In this document: positions 11,045-23,275 of the stretch, one piece after another
How positions within the stretch are numbered: the first letter of the stretch is position 1
Layout: every line of letters begins with the position of its first letter
Assembly: GCF_000327385.1 (NCBI RefSeq)
Contig: NW_008708846.1
Location: forward strand, 1,020,382 to 1,084,381
Direction: 5' to 3'
DNA: 64,000 nt
DNA from: Lottia gigantea
Taxonomy: Eukaryota > Mollusca > Gastropoda > Lottiidae
Position numbers and translations under genes: made by a program
The notes under the pieces: model-generated
What the model was told of the DNA's origin: nothing
The model's input: the letters and a program-made list of their open reading frames with translations, nothing else
Databases searched by the model: none

Positions 11045-11925
11045 ATGGACAAGAAGGCGATGGATCGAGTGAGAGCTCAAAGAAGAGGACACAGGTCTGT
11101 CACAAAACGACTTATTCAAGAATCAAAGGCGATAATGGAGGACTTGAATGGCGAAGCAAGTGAGTCTATTTTCCATCGGCTGCAAACGATTCATCAATAT
11201 TTGCAAACAAAGTACAACTTATTGAAAACATTTGATGACACAATCATTAACGCTTGTGAAACCGACGATATCGGACATGAAATAGAAGAGGCAGATGAAG
11301 TTCTGCTTCGAATATTGGATACAATACGCGGCCATGCAACTTATTCAAGATCGGTTTGGAAAGACTCAAAAAATCATATCTACTCACATGGCCAATTTAC
11401 TTAAGTTACCATTTTGCAACGACTCTAATTATAAAGCATCACAATTACGAAATGTCTTAGATATTGTCAGTGTCAACATTCAAGCCTTAGAGGCGCTTGG
11501 CGTACAAGCTGCACAATATGGGGGCTTTTTGATTCCGATTTTGATGGAAAAAATGCCACAAATAGCCCACGTGTCATCTAAAGACGTTTGGGAATTAGAT
11601 GAATTATTGGAGGTGATCTGAAGTGGAAGCTCGAGAACTCTGTGAGACAGTTCGAGTTAAACAAAAACTGATTATCAAACTACCGCTAAACAATTCAAGA
11701 AACCTACTCCAACTGCATTGTCATTGGTAGTTCGAGACAACAAAGCATTCAAAATTGTATGTGTATATTGTAGTGGTGATCACTATTCATCTTCTTGCCA
11801 AGAAATAACTGACATCAAAGCGAGACGCAATATTTTGAAACAGACAGATGGATGTTTCCTTTGTTTACGAACTGGTCATACTGTAAGCAAATGTGACAGT
11901 CAAAAAACTTGTCGTAAATGATTTG
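11045..11925 (+). pseudogene. BEL/Pao gag region
   Basis: Starts at MDKKAMDRVRAQRRGHRS, 90 bp after the LTR. A helical N-terminal gag region follows. At 11758-11920 come paired zinc knuckles (VYCSGDHYSSSCQE and CFLCLRTGHTVSKC) of the C-x2-C/C-x-H-x-C kind used to bind genomic RNA. Part of the broken fossil; the gag frame is not continuous. Confidence 0.8.
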
Positions 11926-13003
11926 CGAGTGAATCAAATCTCAAGCACCTACTTCAACTCACGTCACAACCACCACAACTGTAACCTCGAATTCACAGAA
12001 TACAAAAATTCTTCTTCAAACCGCTAATGCCTATGTCGTTTCTCAAAAAGATTCAAGTACCATACCGGTTCGTTTGTTATTTGATGGGTGCAGTCAAAAG
12101 AGTTATATCACAACTGAAACACAAACAAAATTAGGGCTTAGATCTGTCAAAAGCGAGAAATTGAATATCAATACATTCGGAAAAGAGAGCTACATTCCAA
12201 CGACATGCGACTTGGTTGAAATTAGATTACAAAACAAACATGGTGATGAATTTTTACAATTCAGGCTCGGACATTCTCAAGCATCTGTTCACCAATATCT
12301 GTCCATTTTGATGTCAAACAATATCCTTATCTTCAACATTTAGACCTCGCAGATGACCCAGCAGAACATGACTCGTCACAACGTACAGATATTCTAATCG
12401 GAGCTGATTATTATTGGTTATTAGTCACTGGGGAAACGATTCGAGAATCAAATGGTCCAGCTGCAGTGGAAAGTGTTTTTGGTTGGCTGATATCCGATCC
12501 AGTTGAGTCTCCGTCCGACAAACATGTAGTTTCAAATCTCATCATCAGCAACACTGTGAACTCTTTGAATACAGAAGAATCAAGTACAGAGTTAATAGAC
12601 AATTTGAGATCATTCTGGGACACTGAGGCAATCGGCATATCAGGTAAACCTAATCAATCAAATGGTATACTTTCTTTTTTGAAAGATATTGATTTCGACA
12701 CCAATCTGAATCGTTACGAAGTACGACTGCCATGGAATGATATATGCTTACCAGGTTCAAATAATTACGATCTTTGTCAATCAAGATTGCATCATCTTTA
12801 CTCAAGATTAAAAAAAAAACAATTTACGTCTTCATCAATACATCGACATCATAAACTAGTGTCCAAAAGATACGATACCAACTTATTTTCAAAATTGTTT
12901 TTTACTAAGTGAATTGTCTAATATGAAAACATGCCAATTCGTATTGCACATCCCAAACACAGCATAGTCGATAAAAATACCGGGAACACGTCATCACTTC
13001 TGG

Positions 13004-14210
13004 GGGAAAAAACGTAAATTTCGTGAAAGTGACATTTCCCTCTCTAGCATGTTCTGCACGTGCATAAAAACTGTGTAAAACGGCTGATCAGACACGTTGA
13101 TATCACAGCAACAAAAAGAACACAAGATATGCCACGTTTGACAGCCATCGAGAGAGAGAGAGCCGTTGGAATGGTCCAACAAGGAGCGACACACGTCGAC
13201 GTCGCCAGAAGGTTGGACTGCGCACGCATCACTATCACCAGGTTGATGCAGCGGTTACGTCAGACAGGTCAGACGTCAGACAGGCCCAGGAGTGGAAGAC
13301 CACGAGTAACCACGCCCCGTGAAGATCGTTACATCCGGGTATTACACCTGAGGAACCGCACCGTAACAGCGACGTCCACGGCGGCTACAGCACTGGGACA
13401 CAGGATCAGTCGACAGACCGTCTACAGGAGACTACGGCAGTATGGTATCCGGCCACGTCATCCCTACCGCGGACCGCTCCTGACGCCTCGACACCGGAAC
13501 AACAGACTGATCTGGACCAGGCGAGTTCGACGTTGGCAACGGCGGGACTGGGCACGTGTTATGTTCTCTGATGAGAGCAGATTCCTCATCTTCAAAAACG
13601 ATGGACGGCAGCTTGTATACCGACGATTTGGTGAACGTTTGGCGCTTAACTGTATCCAACAGGTCCGGTCGTTTGGAGGTGGAGGGTTAATGGTTTGGGG
13701 TGGCATATGTGGTGACGTCAAAACAAGGCTTGTCGTAATTCGTGGAAACCTGAATGCACAGCGTTATATTGATGACATCCTACGGCCTGTTGTGGTGCCC
13801 TTTATTCAGCAACAGCCTCGTGGACTCCTTTTCCAACATGACAATGCAAGGCCACACACAGCAAGATTGACACAAAACTTCCTTGCCAACGCCAAAGTAC
13901 AGGTTTTGCCATGGTCCGCATGTTCACCGGACATGAATCCCATCGAGCACCTCGATCGGCAAATCCGACGTCGCCGTGTGCCTCCAGTCAACGTCCAGGA
14001 CTTGGAACGATGTCTCCTCGAGGAATGGCAACGAATCACTCCCAACGTCATCAGACGTTTGACGGCATCAGTCCGTAGGCGTGTTCTGGCATGCATTGAT
14101 GCTCACGGTGGACATACCCGCTATTGACTTGACTTTGTGACGTGTGGTGTGACATTTCCCGTTATTTCTGTGATCAGTGCTCTAACGAAATGTTCTTTTT
14201 TCGACCCCAC
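13004..14210 (+). mobile_element. Tc1/mariner transposon inserted in the BEL/Pao pol
   Basis: About 1.2 kb with a full-length transposase frame. The ends are only weakly repeated: left GGGGGAAAAAACG with AAATTTCGTGAAAG, right in reverse complement GGGGTCGAAAAAAG with ACATTTCGTTAG. Exact termini and the TA duplication could not be fixed. Base composition is clearly more GC-rich than the BEL sequence around it, a sign of different origin. Confidence 0.75.
13129..14127 (+). CDS. Tc1-type DD34E transposase, intact open frame
   Basis: An uninterrupted 332-codon frame from MPRLTAIERERAVGMV; the open frame extends upstream to 13060, but the typical Tc1 start is at 13129. Residues ~1-110 form the paired-like helix-turn-helix DNA-binding region (DVARRLDCARITITRLMQRL; GRPRVTT as the AT-hook-like linker). 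The catalytic triad is visible: D in VMFSDESRF, D in FQHDNARPHTA and E in SPDMNPIEH, with exactly 34 residues between the last two (DD34E). Length (~330-350 aa) fits the family. It cuts and pastes its element at TA sites in the nucleus. No stop or frameshift was seen, so this copy may be young; the poor terminal repeats argue against present mobility. Confidence 0.9.
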   Translation: MPRLTAIERERAVGMVQQGATHVDVARRLDCARITITRLMQRLRQTGQTSDRPRSGRPRVTTPREDRYIRVLHLRNRTVTATSTAATALGHRISRQTVYRRLRQYGIRPRHPYRGPLLTPRHRNNRLIWTRRVRRWQRRDWARVMFSDESRFLIFKNDGRQLVYRRFGERLALNCIQQVRSFGGGGLMVWGGICGDVKTRLVVIRGNLNAQRYIDDILRPVVVPFIQQQPRGLLFQHDNARPHTARLTQNFLANAKVQVLPWSACSPDMNPIEHLDRQIRRRRVPPVNVQDLERCLLEEWQRITPNVIRRLTASVRRRVLACIDAHGGHTRY

Positions 14211-17200
14211 CCATCTTTAAAGGCTTGTCATATTGGTTGTACAGATTTTATTGAAATGAAATTTTTGTACAGATGTTGTGAAAGGATTTTTCAAAAGCAT
14301 AACACCAATCCTAAACTTCTGCATTGTTTAGTTTTTCTTTTATGTCGTTGCAAACAGGTGGTATCGTTTCTTTTGGACATTAGTTTACAAGAACAATTAG
14401 TCAACGGTATTATAGAAAAGGTTCCAGTCCAAGATGTTTCTGAAGTTGAAACCTGTTTCAAGAGAGGACAAGGATACCACCAAGTTGAGAATAGTTTTCG
14501 ACGGTTCGGCTAAGTCAGATTCAGTTCCCGTTTCTCTCAACAATTGCTTAGACAAAGGTCCAAATCTCACTCCACTTATATTCGATGTTCTAACCAACTT
14601 TCGATCAAAACCTATCGGATTATTCGCCAATATCGAAAAGGCATTTCATCAAGTCACCATTCATCCAAATGATCGAGACATGCTAAGATTTCTATGGTTC
14701 GACAATATAGAAAACGATGATCCAGAAATAATTCAATATCGATTTCAACCATTAGTCTTCGGATTAATATCAAGTCAAGCAATTCTTAATTGTGTGATCA
14801 AACATCATCTAGCAAAAGAAGAGTACCAAAACAGTGAATTTATCAAACAACTTTCAGACTCTTTATATGTCGATGATTTCTCTGGAGGAGCCTGTTCCAC
14901 AGAGGAAGGATTCGAACTTTACAAACAATCAAAGCAATTTTCAAAGATGGTGGATTTAATTTGCGAAAGTGGAATTCAAACTCCAGTGCTTTACGAGACA
15001 AAATCAACGCATGCGAAAATCCGTCAAATCCAGATCCATCCACTATTTCACAAACAGAATCCAAAATATTATGATTAATTTGGGACATAATTCAGGATGA
15101 ATTTCGTTTCGACGTGAGCGAAGTTTTAGATTACATCAAGACTCTCCAACTCACAAAGAAGTCTATACTCAAGGTATCGTCAAAAATTTTGACCCTTTAG
15201 GATTACTCAGCTCTTTTTCAGTCAAGATGAAAATCTTATTTCAAGAACTTTGCGAATCAAAAGTCAACTGGGATGATGATCTAAGTTCGACGCACCAAAC
15301 CATATGGAATCAGTTAGCAAACGAATTCATAATTATTTCGAAGATACGAATTCCACGATGTCTTCATCCAACAGAATCGAAACCCATCCTTTCTGAACTG
15401 CATGGATTCAGCGACGCATCAGAAAAGGCTTACGCCGCTGTGGTTTATTACCGGACAGTTTTCGACAATAGAGATGTCAATGTGCGCTTAATTGCAGCGA
15501 AGACAAGAGTTGCTCCAAAGAAGAAACAGACTATACCTCGTCTAGAATTACTAGATGCTTTGATATTGGCCCGCCTTATGTACACAATTCAATCAGCAAT
15601 CAACAATAGTTTAGGTCTGTTGCAGAAAACCTATTGGACAGACTCATTCACTACATTATGCTGGATTAAGAATCCTAAACCATGGAAACAATACATTTAA
15701 TACCGAGTCGATGAAATACCATCAATATCCGAGAAATCAACTTGGAGATTTTGCCCCGGAGTACACAATCCAAGTGATATTCCTTCAAGAAGCTGCAACG
15801 CATTCGATTTATTGAATAACGAGGAATGGTGGAAAGGACCAATCTTTCTTCGTCAACGAACTGATCTGGTCTGATTTACCAACGACTTATGACAACCCAG
15901 ATTCGAACAACGAACTACAAAAACATCCAAAGGCAATCACCCATGCTTTAGTAACTGTCGATACTTTATGTATATCAAGTATTATCGATGTCCATCGATA
16001 CAGTTCATTGACAAAGTTACTAAGAGTAACCGCTTTAGTTCTGAAGTTTCCCAGATTACTGCGACAACAACAAATTTCCAAATCCATTTCATCAGATGAT
16101 TTAACAGAAGCTCAAAACCTATGGATTAAACAAATTCAATCAACTATTTTCTCAGAAGAAATCGACAGTCTACAAAACAATTCCAAACCAACAACGTACG
16201 TGAAACAATTTGCTTTGTTTCTAGATGACAACCATATTCTTCGATGTCAAGGAAGAATAAGGAATTCAGTTTTACCAGAATTCAATAAACATCCTATATT
16301 TCTACCAGCACATCATCCGTTTACAAATCTCATCATCCAACATCATCATCATGGGGTTCATCACAATGGCATACGAGAAACCTTAAATAGCATTCGAGAG
16401 CAGTACTGGATACTACGAGGACGAGAATCGGTCAAAAAATTCATCCGACAATGTGTTATTTGCAAGAAATTCGATGGTAGACCTTATTCGACACCTCCAG
16501 TTCCAGATTTACCGATTGATCGAGTCAGCATCAAACCTCCTTTTACAAACACTGGCTTAGATTTTGCAGGCCCACTATTTGTTAAATCTACAACGGATCC
16601 AAATTCAACGTTCAAAACTTACATTTGCTTATTTAACTGCTCATCTACCAGAGCTGTTCATTACGAACTAACCGCAGATTTAACAGTCAACTCATTTCTA
16701 CAAGCTTTTAGAAGATTTGCAAGTCGACGTGGATTGCCAACTCAACTCTTATCGGACAACGCCAAAACATTTAGAGCATCAGCCAACGATGTAGTAAAAA
16801 TACTCCGATCTGAAGAAATTTCGTATTACTTCATCAACAAACAAGTTACTTGGGAAAACATCGTCGAGAAAGCACCTTGGTGGGGTGGCTTCTGGGAGCG
16901 ATTGGTACGAAGTCTCGAGCGATGCCTCAAGAAAACCATTGGTAGATCATCTTTAACGTTTGAAGAGCTACGCACAATTATCACCGAGATAGAAACGACC
17001 CTCAACAATCGACCAATCACCTACATATGGAACGTCTTACCCATTAACTTCATCAGATCTTATCTATGGTAGAAGAATTTCTACTTCTCCATCAGCTAGA
17101 CATTACGACATTATCAGTAATAACCAATCATTAACCAAACGAGCCAAATATCATTTCAGGCTCTTAGACAACTTCTGTAAACTTTGGCAGAAAGAGTACA

Positions 17201-17271
17201 TCGTAAGCCTACAAGAGATTACTGCCAAACAACCACGACAAACCAACCGACCTATTAGTTTGGGAGATATA

Positions 17272-18094
17272 CAGTCGAGTAACCTAATTTCGTGGAAACC
17301 TATTATTCGTGGATTTCCGAAAATGATTAATAATTTACATGAGCGACCTTGCGCGACCTCTGCATTAGTTTGTTTTGATAAACATGGGTTTTCTCTACAA
17401 TAAAAGCTAGTAGAATGAATTCAGTCGTTTCAAGCAAGGTAAAGTGTAATAATGTATACTTCGACAAATACAAAATGGCGGATTTCACTTATTACCAAAC
17501 GTCACCATTTTTTATCGGCCGAATTTCCTTATAATCCCGAGCCGTAATCGGAATTCCAAGTGTCGTCTGCTAGAATATAATCCAACGAATGAAGTCACGT
17601 GATCAACTAGCGGATTCCGTGTCAGCAGAAAATTTCTATGGAACACAAAGTGGACCATATTCTTATGTTGTTTCAGTGACTTTTAGCAATAAATCACACT
17701 ACGTATCTTATTTTGTCAGTCATTATTTTTTTAAAAATCAAGGTTCTTTGAAGGAATTGTCACTAGTTATAATGAATTGATATTAAAGATAAATATTAAG
17801 AGAAGTTAATTATATCACCCGGTAACCATACAACGTGTTTTTCTAGACTTATTTATAGATCAAACATTGTACACGAAAATAGGTGACGCATTCTGCCGCC
17901 GTTGCCGAGTTGGTTGCTCATGAAATATTGGTCAAAGTGAAGGATTCATAAAGAAAATCGAAATAAACCAATTTTAATTATTTTGTAGAATATCTGAGGA
18001 AACATCAAAGGCATAAATTTTTTTTTTCGTTTTTTTAACTTTAACGAAATTCGGTGTTGAATCCTTATATCCACGAAAATAGGTTACACCACTG
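17272..18094. mobile_element. 823-bp MITE (Tc1/mariner-like, TA target) inside BEL/Pao
   Basis: Terminal inverted repeats: left CAGTCGAGTAACCTAATTTC, right in reverse complement CAGTGGTGTAACCTATTTTC, continuing with CGTGGA on both sides. A TA dinucleotide flanks each end (17270-17271, 18095-18096). The integrase region of the BEL/Pao element stops at the left TA and resumes at the right one, which supports the ends. The 63-codon frame at 17589-17780 has no domain, so the element is non-autonomous. Confidence 0.8.
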
Positions 18095-18375
18095 TAGTTA
18101 TCCTGAAGAACGACAACACCAAGAGGACTTTCTGGAAATTAGCCAGAGTCACAGAACTTTATCCCCGATGCGACAACCAGATCCGATCTGCAAAAATCCA
18201 AGTATTATCGTCAACAGACAAAAACCCTATAACCCTGAGACGACCAATTCAACATCTTATTCCACTGGAAGTGCCAAGTCAGGTACCAAATATTTAAAGT
18301 GACATTTTATTTCAAATTCTAAAGTGAATAATATAACGAACATTTAATTACTAAGTAGCTAATCAACCCCGGGAG

Positions 18376-18504
18376 TGTAACAAACTTTCATTTTATTTAA
18401 CATTATACATTATTTCGTGTCCATTCCAAATTATGTACGCAACCTATTTATGTATGACGTCATTCTTTCTAGAACATTCTACACAATAAATAAACTTCGT
18501 TAAA
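18376..18504 (+). repeat. BEL/Pao 3' LTR (129 bp)
   Basis: Same length as the 5' LTR and differing at three positions near the 3' end. It keeps TGACGTCA at 18455-18462 and is followed by the duplicated CATAC. Confidence 0.9.
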
Positions 18505-18509
18505 CATAC
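18505..18509 (+). repeat. Target-site duplication, right (CATAC)
   Basis: Matches 10821-10825 exactly. The nuclease gene of the host transposon continues directly after it. Confidence 0.9.
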
Positions 18510-19913
18510 CTACAGAAAGAGTTTTATGACTTACGGTTTGCTGTGGAAAAGGAAGATGGTTTTGTTATAACTGGCTATAGTGAATGCAAAGGAGGGTAAG
18601 AGTCTTAACTGGAACTAAGAAAGTTACTTTTTGAAATGAAAGAAAATTTTAAAAAATTAGTCTAATCCCTTATTCCTGTTATATTTATGAAGCAAATTTA
18701 CTGGAACAATATGATATTACATAGTAGGCCTACTGGTAATATTTAATCTTCGTAAGTTTATTTTGGAAAATAGAGTAAATAGAATTTGCCAATAAAATAT
18801 ACATATGTATGTTTATTTCATTTCAGAGCTGATGGTGCATGCAGACATTTGGCCGCAGCTTTATATGCTCTAGAAGCATTCGAGGTTTCATCATGTACTG
18901 ATGGTGAAAATATGTGGAAAAGGAGACCACGACAACAAGATGTAGCCATACCAATTCGCAACTTACAACTTGTTAAACCTCAGTATGGGATCTAAACCTC
19001 ATAGTGACATGTTTGATCCTCGAAGCACTGAACATCGCTCAAATACAACATGGGAACAGAAAATAGAATTTGGTTTAAAATTACAACAGGTAATTGGTTT
19101 CCAATATATTTGGTATACCCCAACCCCAAAACCATTTGCATATACATATTGTGTATCTCAATTATTTTTTTTCTTGTTTTTTTATGTTTTCAGATTTCTG
19201 ATAATGCCCAAGCCCTTGATCTCCTACTGGATCCAGATACTATCAGACCATCATTACAACAGAATTCGGCTCCTGACATAATACATCTTTCAATTTTTGA
19301 AAAGGCTAAATAGACTGTGATAAAGAGGAAAATGTCGAGATGTTATCCACAATATTTTTGGAATCATTCAGCTACACCGCATCAGAGGTTTCTGAGATAT
19401 TTGAAAAAACTTCAGGACAGGCATGTAACAAATTATGGTTCAAAGTGCGAAAAGGTCTTTTACCAGCATCAAATTTCCAGCAGGCATGTAAATACACAGA
19501 TCAAGAGCGGAAAATTTCCAGTCTTAGGATGCAGTGTTGATGGTATGTGCATTTGCAGATGTACTCCCAAACACCCTAAAAAAATAATTGAAATAAAGGG
19601 CCTATTTTCTCACAGATTTTCAAATCCCAAAGATGTTGCAGTATTTAACAATTGTAAGGTGGATAATGTTATGGTGGAATGGTTAGTTACCCCAAAATGT
19701 CCTTATTATGCTCAAATTCAGGGTCAACTTGGTATTTATGGTCACCAGTACGCTGACCTTGTCATTTATACTAAATGTGGCATTCATGTGTCATCTGTGA
19801 CCTTTGATAGGGAATATTTCTCTAATATGATTGAGAAATTGACTTTGTTTCACAAGAAGTATCTTGCACTAGCAATTATAAAGAAATGCATACTTGCAGA
19901 ATATGCTACTTGA

Positions 19914-20498
19914 AGCACACAAAACATTTATTGTTTACAACTACACATTTAATAAGTTATATAGAAGTAGAACAGTTTCATAAAATTATAATAAATGTAA
20001 AATCTTTGGTAATATCTCTATTTACAGGCTTCTATTCCTTATTTATGTACATTTACTGAGAACTGCAAACTACTTACAACTTTTTAATGTTATTTTCAGC
20101 AGAATATATGTTATAAGTTTATAAATAATCATTTATGCTGGCTAAGATAATTTGTTTAATATACAATACATAAATTCTAAATCACATCGCTCTATAGCCA
20201 CGCCTCCTGACTGCACTACTTTCACTGAAGTTTCCTTTATAAACACGTTTTTTGTAAAGTTTGATTAATGAACAGTTTACAAAGTTTTTCTTACATATAT
20301 CAAGTCAATTCTTAATTAAATAACACATTTGTTACCACAATACTTGAATGCATGCAATATTCATGCACAATAATAAATAATGAGAATTATACATGTATAT
20401 TACTTGTTTTCCTTCCTGTAGTATAACTTAAAGATTAATCAGCATAAAAAATGTGGAATTCATGAGTTGAATAAAATATAAGCTTACTTAATATTACT
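19914..20498. other. Gap between the convergent ISL2EU genes
   Basis: 585 bp, AT-rich, between the nuclease stop and the transposase stop. Several AATAAA-like strings are present and could serve both 3' ends. No gene or RNA is recognised. Confidence 0.5.
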
Positions 20499-22512
20499 TT
20501 ACAAGTCCATGTTGCAGAGTGAAGCACAAACAAAAATCATTTGGTCAAACAGAGGGTGTAGTTTTAGTGGCATAACACCTTGAAGAAGTTTAAAGGTTTT
20601 CAATCGCCCAATAGCTCTCTCCACGTGAATCCTTACACTAGCAATACGCCGTGTCTTTGTAACAGCCTTGTTGGAGAGTTGCCTTCCCATAGAGAAGGGG
20701 GGAATGTTCAAGGTTGCAGATCTTTTTGCAAGTAAATCCCTGATTAAAAATCCTCTGTCTGCCATGATGTCATTGCCATGTTTTAAGTTGTCCAAAAACC
20801 CACTTTCTTCCACAATACGTTTATCTGATATACTACCGGTAAATTATTTTGAAATAAAACAGAAGGATCCTGTGGTTGTAATGGCAATAAAAGCTTTCAA
20901 GGTATTATGGTGCTTATATTGCGACCATGTTATGCATTGAGATGATGGAATACTGGGTTTCTGGACAAAAAATTCTGTACAGTCTATTATGGATACAGTT
21001 TTAGGAAAATGTTTAAATTGTCGCGGTAGGTTTTTCCTTACTTGCTCCTTTGCAGGCCATGATATCAAAAACTGTAATTCCAAATATAAAAAGTTAATCC
21101 AAGTTGTAAAAATTCTGCTAACATTTGATGAGTGAATTCCCATTAGATCACTAACTACATCTATATCAAACCCTCTTCTCAAACGAATAAGTACCATCAA
21201 TAGTTCCTCCTATACAGCCAACTTCCTCTTTGGGCCCGTTCTCTGATTCTGAAGTTAGAAATATGAGAAAATGTAATGAAAATGACAACTTTGACATGCA
21301 GGGGAGAGGTAAGGAACAATAACAGTATTTTTCTCATCACATTTTCATTAAATAATCCAATATATTGCATATATATAGTGATCCCATAAAATTTTTGTAC
21401 ACATGCCTAAGATTATCGCATACATATGAAACAATATTTTAATTCTAAAAAAATGTCTACTTACACCCTTCATTTCTGTAGTATCTTGTGCCCTCCAATA
21501 ATTAAGTCTTTCTGCTTTACTTCGTAACCACGTAAATAAAAGTCCAAACAAAGACAATGTTAGTCCTGAAAAAAATGGACACGTGCACTAAACCTTGATA
21601 TTTTATATAATTATCAGTACCACTTGAAACACAAATATCAGTACAGGTACTGGCACATACAGTCTCCTCTGTAGAGAAAAAAGAATGCAGTTTTAATTCA
21701 AAATCAAATGATTATTAGGCCTAGGCTGCATGATAGACCCAACTTCATTGAACAAAAAATTCCCCAAGAACACTCCTATATTATATGTGAGCTTGATCAA
21801 CTTTTGAATCCATGTATTTATCAGGCCTAGTGTAGCCAACCTATTATGTTAACAACAAGGAGGTGGGTATTGGTGCACAGGATTCTTGGGCCTTTTTTGG
21901 CCTCTATATTGATGGTAGGTTTATTCATATCTTATTCAAAACATCACTTACCTGTTACATTGGCCAAATCTTCTCTTGTGACAAAAATTCATCACAGTCT
22001 AAGTACTGTAGTAAGCCTCTAAACTCTTCACTGCCAGTTGATTCATCATCAGGTTTACTGTAAGAGTGTTCATTGTTGATGTTGGTTCGTCGAAATGTTG
22101 TGTTCTGGACATCTTTGTTGGTAATCTTACTCTTTCCTTTGGAGCTTTTCTCTTCTTCTTATTACTCAAAATTTTCAGTTCCAGGTCAGTCGCCAATGCC
22201 AGTAGAGGGTCTGTGTGTTCACACGTTGGCCCATTTCCGATGAAATGCTTGCTGCAAATGTAAGGTTGCCTTCCTAACATTCTCAATAGTAAAGTGTTTC
22301 CTTCCACAGAGCCGAAACCACCGTTTACACTTCTCCCTTTGAGTCTTTGGCTTTGGGAACGAAATAAAAAACACACAATCCATTTCTCGCCGTATTCCAA
22401 CATATCTTGAATCGCTATTGCAGGTATCAGAATTGCTTACGATATTGATAATTGGCAAATCGGCTATTGAAAAAGGTTCATAAAGCTCCTCCATTTTAAC
22501 CAACCTGGTCAT
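20499..22512 (-). pseudogene. THAP-DDE transposase of the ISL2EU element
   Basis: Read on the minus strand. The N-terminus has a THAP-type zinc finger: DCVFFISFPKPKTQREKC, RWFRLCGRKHFT, then YICSKHF, reached by a 1-nt shift near 22262. A lysine-rich segment follows (SNKKKRKAPKERVRLPTKMS). A short exon at about 21475-21570 reads LFGLLFTWLRSKAERLNYW. The DDE_4-type (Harbinger-like) catalytic domain fills 20499-21240: IIDCTEFF near 20985 (first D), IMADRGFLIRD near 20757 (second D) and RIHVERAIGRLK near 20620 (E, 45 residues after the second D). In-frame stops lie at 21210-21212 and 20844-20846. THAP would bind element ends and DDE would cut. It is transcribed towards the nuclease gene, about 0.6 kb apart. 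Dead copy. Confidence 0.75.
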
Positions 22513-22739
22513 GTTTATAAATGCACACTTCTGGAGAAAATTCCAAATGAAAGCAAAAGCAAACTAGAACTGTTCTAATAACAGTACTGATGCAGGGCAT
22601 GTTACAACATTCAGGTACATACGAAGATGGTCTATTGCAATTACATTGATGTAAATACATTTCTACATCTCTAAATGCAAATATCCAAAAGTGCCTCGAG
22701 TTTAATGTATATTGACTAAGAATAAGAGAATGTTTGTCA

Positions 22740-23275
22740 ATTAATAAAGGCCAAGTTTGATGAAATTCGGACAAGAAATAAGAAAGATGGTAATGCGCAT
22801 AACAAATATTCATTATTTCCATCAAATTTAGAATTGGACTATACACATACATTCAAAGTTTGATGAAATTCGGGTAAGAAATAAGAAAGTTGGTAATGCG
22901 CATGTGCACAACAAAAATTCAATATTCCCATCAAATTTAGAATTCGATTATACACAAACATACCAAGTTTGATGAATTTCTAACAAGAAATAAGAAAGTT
23001 GGTAATGCGCATGCGCACATCAAAAATTCAATATTTCCATCAAATTTAGAATTGGATTATACACATACCTACCAAGTTTGATGAAAATCGGACAAGAAAT
23101 AAGATAGTTGGTAATGCGCATGCGCACAAAAATTCAATATTTCCATCAAATTTAGAATTGGACTATACACATACATAACAAGTTTGATGAAAATTCGATA
23201 ATTCCATCAAATTTAGAATTTAATTATACACATACATTCCAAGTTTGATGAAAGTCGGATAAGAAATAAGAAAGT
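22740..23275. repeat. Subterminal tandem repeat of the ISL2EU element, ~105-115 bp units
   Basis: About five units built on CCAAGTTTGATGAAATTCGG, ACAAGAAATAAGAAAGTTGG, TAATGCGCATGCGCAC and CATCAAATTTAGAATTGG. One unit is shortened. The array ends some 30 bp from the right terminus and has no equivalent at the left end. Confidence 0.75.

Larger units (their letters stand above)
12040..18300 (+). pseudogene. BEL/Pao pol region (protease, RT, RNase H, integrase)
   Basis: Domains in order: a protease-like start (LFDGCSQKSYIT) near 12080; RT with TTKLRIVFDGSAKSD near 14475, PIGLFANIEKAFHQV near 14610 and the catalytic LYVDDFSGG near 14865; RNase H with ELHGFSDASEKAYAAVVYY near 15395; integrase with a zinc-binding head (QHHHHGVHHNGIRETL), then LDFAGPLFV, LLSDNAKTFRA and a C-terminal TEIETTLNNRPITY; and an integrase tail (TFWKLARVTELYP) near 18135 beyond the MITE. 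The order and the IN-terminal features are BEL/Pao. Several breaks; not functional. Confidence 0.85.
10826..18504 (+). mobile_element. BEL/Pao LTR retrotransposon, broken, with Tc1 and MITE insertions
   Basis: Complete from LTR to LTR with a 5-bp target duplication. Parts: 5' LTR, primer-binding site, gag with zinc knuckles, and pol with protease, RT, RNase H and integrase regions. The frame has several breaks, besides two clear insertions (Tc1 at about 13.0-14.2 kb, MITE at 17272-18094). The two LTRs differ at 3 of 129 positions (about 2.3%), so the copy is fairly recent on the scale of this genome. No envelope gene is seen. Confidence 0.9.
10360..19913 (+). pseudogene. SAP/SWIM/YqaJ nuclease gene of the ISL2EU element, split by BEL/Pao
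   Basis: The second ISL2EU protein. Segments in order: a probable ATG at 10360; a SAP-like start (INKYLRDRGVTVTGYNKE) reached by a 1-nt shift near 10400 and open to 10825; the BEL/Pao insertion; resumption at 18510 (KEFYDLRFAVEKEDG); a donor after 18595 (GG|GTAAGAG) and acceptor before 18827; a SWIM-type zinc motif (SECKGG, then ADGACRHLAAALYALEAFE) in which the usual first cysteine is serine; a 1-nt shift near 18980; a second intron 19090-19193; and the YqaJ domain at 19340-19913. The nuclease keeps LGCSVDG, IEIKG and YYAQIQGQLG, which match the D, ExK and Q motifs of YqaJ/lambda-exonuclease folds. The segment before LGCSVDG, with the first catalytic acidic residue, is missing. Non-functional; role in transposition unknown. 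Confidence 0.75.

Noticed and set aside
12790-13003. Exact TIR and TA duplication for the Tc1 element
   Set aside because: The left and right termini match only loosely, and more than one placement is possible; only approximate ends are given.
13432-14096. Open frames on the minus strand across the Tc1 transposase
   Set aside because: Shadows of the GC-rich transposase gene on the plus strand.
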